NCBI GenBank assembly: GCA_028280205.1
Contig: JANQME010000277.1
Span: 1-8,558 of the forward strand
Length of the DNA stretch: 8,558 bases
Reading direction: 5' to 3'
Source: Longimicrobiales bacterium
GTDB taxonomy: Bacteria > Gemmatimonadota > Gemmatimonadetes > Longimicrobiales > Gaopeijiaceae
Under the pieces are notes generated by a model. The model was not told the origin of the DNA. It was given only the letters and a program-made list of their open reading frames with translations, and searched no databases. This document shows, piece by piece, positions 6,035 to 8,558 of the stretch (position 1 is its first letter; every line of letters begins with the position of its first letter). The position numbers and the translations under genes are program-made.

Positions 6035-6693
6035 GGAGCTTCCCAGGGCAGCGCGGCGGCCTCGCGACGTGTCTCCCCGCGCCCGCGGTCTGCTGCGAGC
6101 GCCGTCGCGGCGCGAACGAAGCTGCCGATGATGCGCCGTCCGTCGGCGGAGCTCTTCTCCGGGTGGAACTGCACGCCCCAACTGTTCGCGGCGCGCACAC
6201 CGGCCGCGAACGTGCGGCCGGCGTACGTCGAGTGCGCAATGACGCACCCGTCGTCCTCGGGCTCGCACACGTACGAGTTGGCGTAATAGGCGACGAGTCC
6301 GTCGAGGCCCTCGAAGAGCGGGTCGACCTCCGTCGCGACGTCGTTCCACCCCATGTGCGGCACGACCGGCGCGTCGAGCGCCGTCACGCGCCCGGGAAGC
6401 AGCCCGATCCCGCTCCCGTCCGCCTCGTCCGAATCCTCGAAGAAGAGCTGCATTCCGAGGCAGATGCCCAGGCACGGCATCCCGCCGCGCAGCGCCGCCC
6501 GCAGGGGGGTGCGATCGGTGGGGAGCGCCGCCGCCGCGTGCCCGAACGCCCCCACGCCCGGGAGCACGAGTGCGTCCAGCGCGAGGGCCTCGTCCCAGTC
6601 GGAGGAGACGACCACGTCTGCGCCCGCCGCCTCGAGGGCTTTGCCGAGGGAGTGCAGGTTGCCCGCTCCGTAGTCGAAGAGCGCGACCCTCAT
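6031..6693 (-). CDS. hisH: Imidazole glycerol phosphate synthase, glutamine amidotransferase subunit
   Basis: HisH is the class I glutaminase that releases ammonia from glutamine and passes it to HisF. The protein has 220 residues, close to the usual ~200, with the start at MRVALFDYGAGN. The oxyanion-hole region is LPGVGAFG (44-51). The nucleophile C78 lies in CLGICLGMQL (74-83), and the other triad members are H177 and E179 in GVQFHPEKSS (173-182). VPHMGWN (111-117) and YYANSY (136-141) are typical HisH interface segments. The last ~20 residues are a charged, Ala-rich extension. The ATG overlaps the hisC stop as ATGA and has GGGAG eight bases upstream. The open frame continues further upstream, but that stretch shows no HisH similarity and lies within hisC. 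Confidence 0.97.
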   Translation of the reverse strand: MRVALFDYGAGNLHSLGKALEAAGADVVVSSDWDEALALDALVLPGVGAFGHAAAALPTDRTPLRAALRGGMPCLGICLGMQLFFEDSDEADGSGIGLLPGRVTALDAPVVPHMGWNDVATEVDPLFEGLDGLVAYYANSYVCEPEDDGCVIAHSTYAGRTFAAGVRAANSWGVQFHPEKSSADGRRIIGSFVRAATALAADRGRGETRREAAALPWEAP

Positions 6694-7808
6694 CGGGCGG
6701 TCTCCCGCGAGGCCTTGCCCCGAGCAGCCTCGCGCGCGGCCGTCTCGTGCGCGGCCGTCGCGAAGACCTCGTCGAACGCGCTCAGGAAGCCCTCCATGAG
6801 CGGCCACGGTCCCACCGTGATGCGCAGGCCGTCACCCATCCCCGGAACGCCCGAGAAGGGACGCACACCCACGCCGACCTCACGGAGCGCGAGCGTGTCC
6901 TGCCGCGCGGCTCCGCTCGGCGCCGGGAGGAGCACGAAGTTCGCCCGCGAGGGGAGCGGGGGGTGGCCGCGCGTCGTGAGCTCGTCGGTGAAGCGCGCGC
7001 GATTGCGGAGCGTCTCCTCGACGACTCCGGCCATCCATCCGTCTTCGTCCCGGACCGCGAGAGCGGCCGCCTCCGCGGCGAGTCCGGACACCTTGTACGG
7101 CCCTCTCGACTTGTCGGCCTCGAGTGCGACCTCGGCCGAGGCCACGGCATATCCGCAGCGAAGTCCTGCCAGACCGTACGCCTTCGAAGCCGTGCGGGTC
7201 ACGAGCAGCTTCGGGATCGACGGGGCGTCGGGCAGGAGGGTCTCGCCGGCGAAGTCCGCGTACGCCTCGTCGACGACGACGAGCGGACCGTCCTCGCCCC
7301 GCTCAGAGAGGAGCCCGTCGATCCACGCCCGCGCCGGGAAGCCGCCCGTGGGGTTGTTCGGCCGGCAGACGTAGACGAGGTCGGGATCGCCCTCGAACAG
7401 AGCGCTCGGGTCGGCTTCCGCCTCCGGCCACGCCACCGCGTGCGCCTCCATCCCGTTCATGTGCGCGAACGGCTCCACCATCGAGAACGTCGGAGCCGCG
7501 TAGGATACGCGCGCTCCGGGCGCGAAGCTCGCCCGGAAGACCGAGTCGAGCACGTCGTCCGAGCCCGCGCCCGTGGTGACGCACTCCGGTGGGACGTCGA
7601 AGCGCTCCGCGACCGCTTCGCGGAGGCGGTCTGCGTACAGCTCGGGGTAGCGGGCCAGGTCGTCGGTCGTGGCGCGACGGATGCGCTCCAGGGCGGCGGG
7701 GTGCGTGCCCCAGAGGTTCGTGTTGTCGCTGAGGTCGAGGCGGACCGGCGCCCGCCCGGGATCGTAGCGTCGCACGCCCGCGTAGTCGGGCCGGGGGAAG
7801 GGAGTCAC
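6690..7808 (-). CDS. hisC: Histidinol-phosphate aminotransferase
   Basis: HisC is a PLP-dependent fold-type I aminotransferase converting imidazole acetol phosphate and glutamate to histidinol phosphate. The 372-residue protein has its PLP Schiff-base lysine K209 in TASKAYGLAGLRCGY (206-220). Supporting residues are Y54 (RYPE), GAGSDD (80-85), N152 in NNPTG, D180 and Y183 in DEAYADF, R217, and R329 in GLRITVG, all expected for HisC. The N-terminal block LSDNTNLWG (26-34) departs from the usual N-E-N-P pattern of the family. The final ~23 residues are Ala/Arg/Glu-rich and contain a recent 15-base duplication. The GTG start overlaps the hisD stop (GTGA) with GGAGG nine bases upstream. The open frame extends far upstream, but that part lies within hisD and shows no aminotransferase similarity. 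Placement inside the his operon favours HisC over other aminotransferases of the same class. Confidence 0.97.
   Translation of the reverse strand: MTPFPRPDYAGVRRYDPGRAPVRLDLSDNTNLWGTHPAALERIRRATTDDLARYPELYADRLREAVAERFDVPPECVTTGAGSDDVLDSVFRASFAPGARVSYAAPTFSMVEPFAHMNGMEAHAVAWPEAEADPSALFEGDPDLVYVCRPNNPTGGFPARAWIDGLLSERGEDGPLVVVDEAYADFAGETLLPDAPSIPKLLVTRTASKAYGLAGLRCGYAVASAEVALEADKSRGPYKVSGLAAEAAALAVRDEDGWMAGVVEETLRNRARFTDELTTRGHPPLPSRANFVLLPAPSGAARQDTLALREVGVGVRPFSGVPGMGDGLRITVGPWPLMEGFLSAFDEVFATAAHETAAREAARGKASRETAR
6702..6706 (-). promoter_or_regulatory. Shine-Dalgarno of hisH
   Basis: GGGAG on the minus strand lies eight bases before the ATG at 6693, within the last hisC codons. It supports this ATG over earlier in-frame starts. 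Confidence 0.6.
6729..6758 (-). repeat. Two 15-base in-frame tandem repeats in the hisC 3' end
   Basis: Adjacent units at 6758-6744 and 6743-6729 differ at one base of fifteen and encode TAAHE and TAARE. They lie in the non-conserved C-terminal tail of HisC, well after the last substrate-binding arginine, so they should not affect the active site. The near-identity suggests a recent slippage duplication that kept the frame. Confidence 0.85.
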
Positions 7809-8558
7809 GACCTGTCGCCTCCGCGCTCCCCACCGGAGCGCGCGCGTGCGGCGGCGGCATGCGCCGGCAGCCCCTCGGCTTCGGCCAGGAGCGCGACGTC
7901 GTCCGCGAGGGATGCGGCGCCTTCCTCGTCGATCTCCTGGACCGTGAACGAGCGCAGGTAGTGCTGCACGGAGAGCCCGGAAAAGCTGCGGGCCCGCCCG
8001 GCGGTGGGAAGAACGTGGTTCGCGCCCGTCATGTAGTCTCCGAACGCCACCGAGGCGGTCGCACCCACGAACGTCGTGCCGGCGTTGCGCAGGGTACGCG
8101 CGTGACGGTCCGCGTCGGCCGTCATGATCGAGAGGTGCTCGGCCGCGAAGCGGTCCGTGAAGTCCAGCGCCTCGTCCAGGGAGTCGGCGACCAGGATGCC
8201 TCCCGCCTCCGCGAGCGCTCGACGAGCGATCTCCTCGCGCGGCTCGACGGCGAGCATGCGGGCCAGGGCCGACGTGGCCAGCTTCGCGACCTGCTCGGAC
8301 GTCGTCACCACGACGCACGCGGCGTCCGGGTCGTGCTCCGCCTGGGCCAGCATCTCGTGCGCGACGAGCTGCGGGTCGGCGGAGTCGTCGGCGAGCACCA
8401 GCACCTCGGAGGGGCCGGCCGGCGAGTCGATCGTGAGCGAACCGGCAACCTGTCGCTTGGCCTCGGTCACCCAGCGGTTGCCCGGCCCCACGATGGCATC
8501 GACCGGGGGGACGGACTCCGTCCCGTACGCCAAGGCGGCGACCGCGCCGGCCCCGCCG
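7805..8558 (-). CDS. hisD: Histidinol dehydrogenase, C-terminal portion (5' end outside window)
   Basis: HisD is a zinc enzyme making histidine from histidinol through two NAD-dependent oxidations. The last 250 residues are visible of roughly 430 expected; the frame is open to the right edge and begins GGAGAVAALAYGTES. Family landmarks follow in order: IVGPGNRWVTEAKRQV, the zinc-binding Q and H in LAQAEHDPDA, the catalytic Glu-His pair in FAAEHLSIM, the zinc-binding Asp in FGDYMTGANHVLPT, and the last zinc His in EGLPAHAAAA. All expected catalytic and metal residues of this half are present. The TTG at 8533 is an internal leucine codon within a conserved block, not a start. The C-terminus is Arg/Gly-rich. 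The stop overlaps the hisC GTG. In most operons hisG lies just upstream of hisD, which here would be beyond the window. Confidence 0.97.
   Translation of the reverse strand, partial: GGAGAVAALAYGTESVPPVDAIVGPGNRWVTEAKRQVAGSLTIDSPAGPSEVLVLADDSADPQLVAHEMLAQAEHDPDAACVVVTTSEQVAKLATSALARMLAVEPREEIARRALAEAGGILVADSLDEALDFTDRFAAEHLSIMTADADRHARTLRNAGTTFVGATASVAFGDYMTGANHVLPTAGRARSFSGLSVQHYLRSFTVQEIDEEGAASLADDVALLAEAEGLPAHAAAARARSGGERGGDRS
7818..7822 (-). promoter_or_regulatory. Shine-Dalgarno of hisC
   Basis: GGAGG on the minus strand is nine bases before the GTG at 7808 and inside the hisD 3' end. It selects this GTG within a frame that is open for about 500 bases further upstream. Confidence 0.7.

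Noticed and set aside
5683..7961. Long plus-strand open frames opposite hisA, hisH and hisC
   Set aside because: They are Arg/Pro/Ala-rich shadows expected in GC-rich DNA, show no family motifs, and lie opposite strongly conserved enzymes.
8534..8558. Start of hisD at the TTG at 8533
   Set aside because: The preceding codons GGAGAVAA continue the conserved HisD block, so the gene runs off the right edge and the TTG is an internal leucine.
1..8558. CRISPR, tRNA, rRNA, insertion sequence, his leader attenuator or riboswitch
   Set aside because: No repeat-spacer pattern, cloverleaf, transposase motifs or terminal inverted repeats were seen. The operon's 5' leader is outside the window, and coding sequence fills nearly all of it.

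Overview
The window is a compact stretch of a GC-rich (roughly 70%) bacterial chromosome. It is dominated by a histidine biosynthesis operon on the minus strand. No taxonomic marker is present. The high GC, frequent GTG starts, and an extracellular-type protein with an Asp-Ser/Asp-Thr/Pro-rich tail would fit a phylum such as Gemmatimonadota, but that is a guess.

Layout from the right edge leftwards, in the direction of transcription: hisD (5' end outside the window), hisC, hisH, hisA, hisB, hisF, hisIE, then a 601-residue ABC exporter half-transporter. Every junction from hisD to hisIE overlaps by 1 or 4 bases (GTGA, ATGA, GTGA, GTGA, TGATG, GTGA), so translation is probably coupled throughout. 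The exporter starts 9 bases after the hisIE stop and is probably co-transcribed. From the left edge on the plus strand runs an open frame for a DUF4015-type putative glycoside hydrolase. It converges on the exporter gene, and the two genes share a CTAG that supplies both TAG stop codons, so there is no intergenic space.

Pathway logic: HisIE converts phosphoribosyl-ATP to ProFAR. HisA isomerises ProFAR to PRFAR. The HisH-HisF glutaminase/cyclase makes imidazole glycerol phosphate and AICAR. HisB dehydrates imidazole glycerol phosphate, HisC transaminates the product, and HisD oxidises histidinol to histidine. HisG (step 1) and histidinol-phosphate phosphatase are not in the window; the operon promoter and any leader would lie upstream of hisD, off the right edge. 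The unusual points are hisB placed between hisA and hisF (it precedes hisH in the classical order), a HisB whose C-terminal substrate-binding STKG motif has been tandemly copied into an extra tail, a similar micro-duplication in the HisC tail, a possible hairpin over the exporter start, and the shared-stop convergent overlap.

The window contains no gene-free stretch over 300 bases, and I see no RNA gene, CRISPR array, insertion sequence or prophage gene. I found no evidence of a wholly new system; the region is mostly conserved core metabolism.
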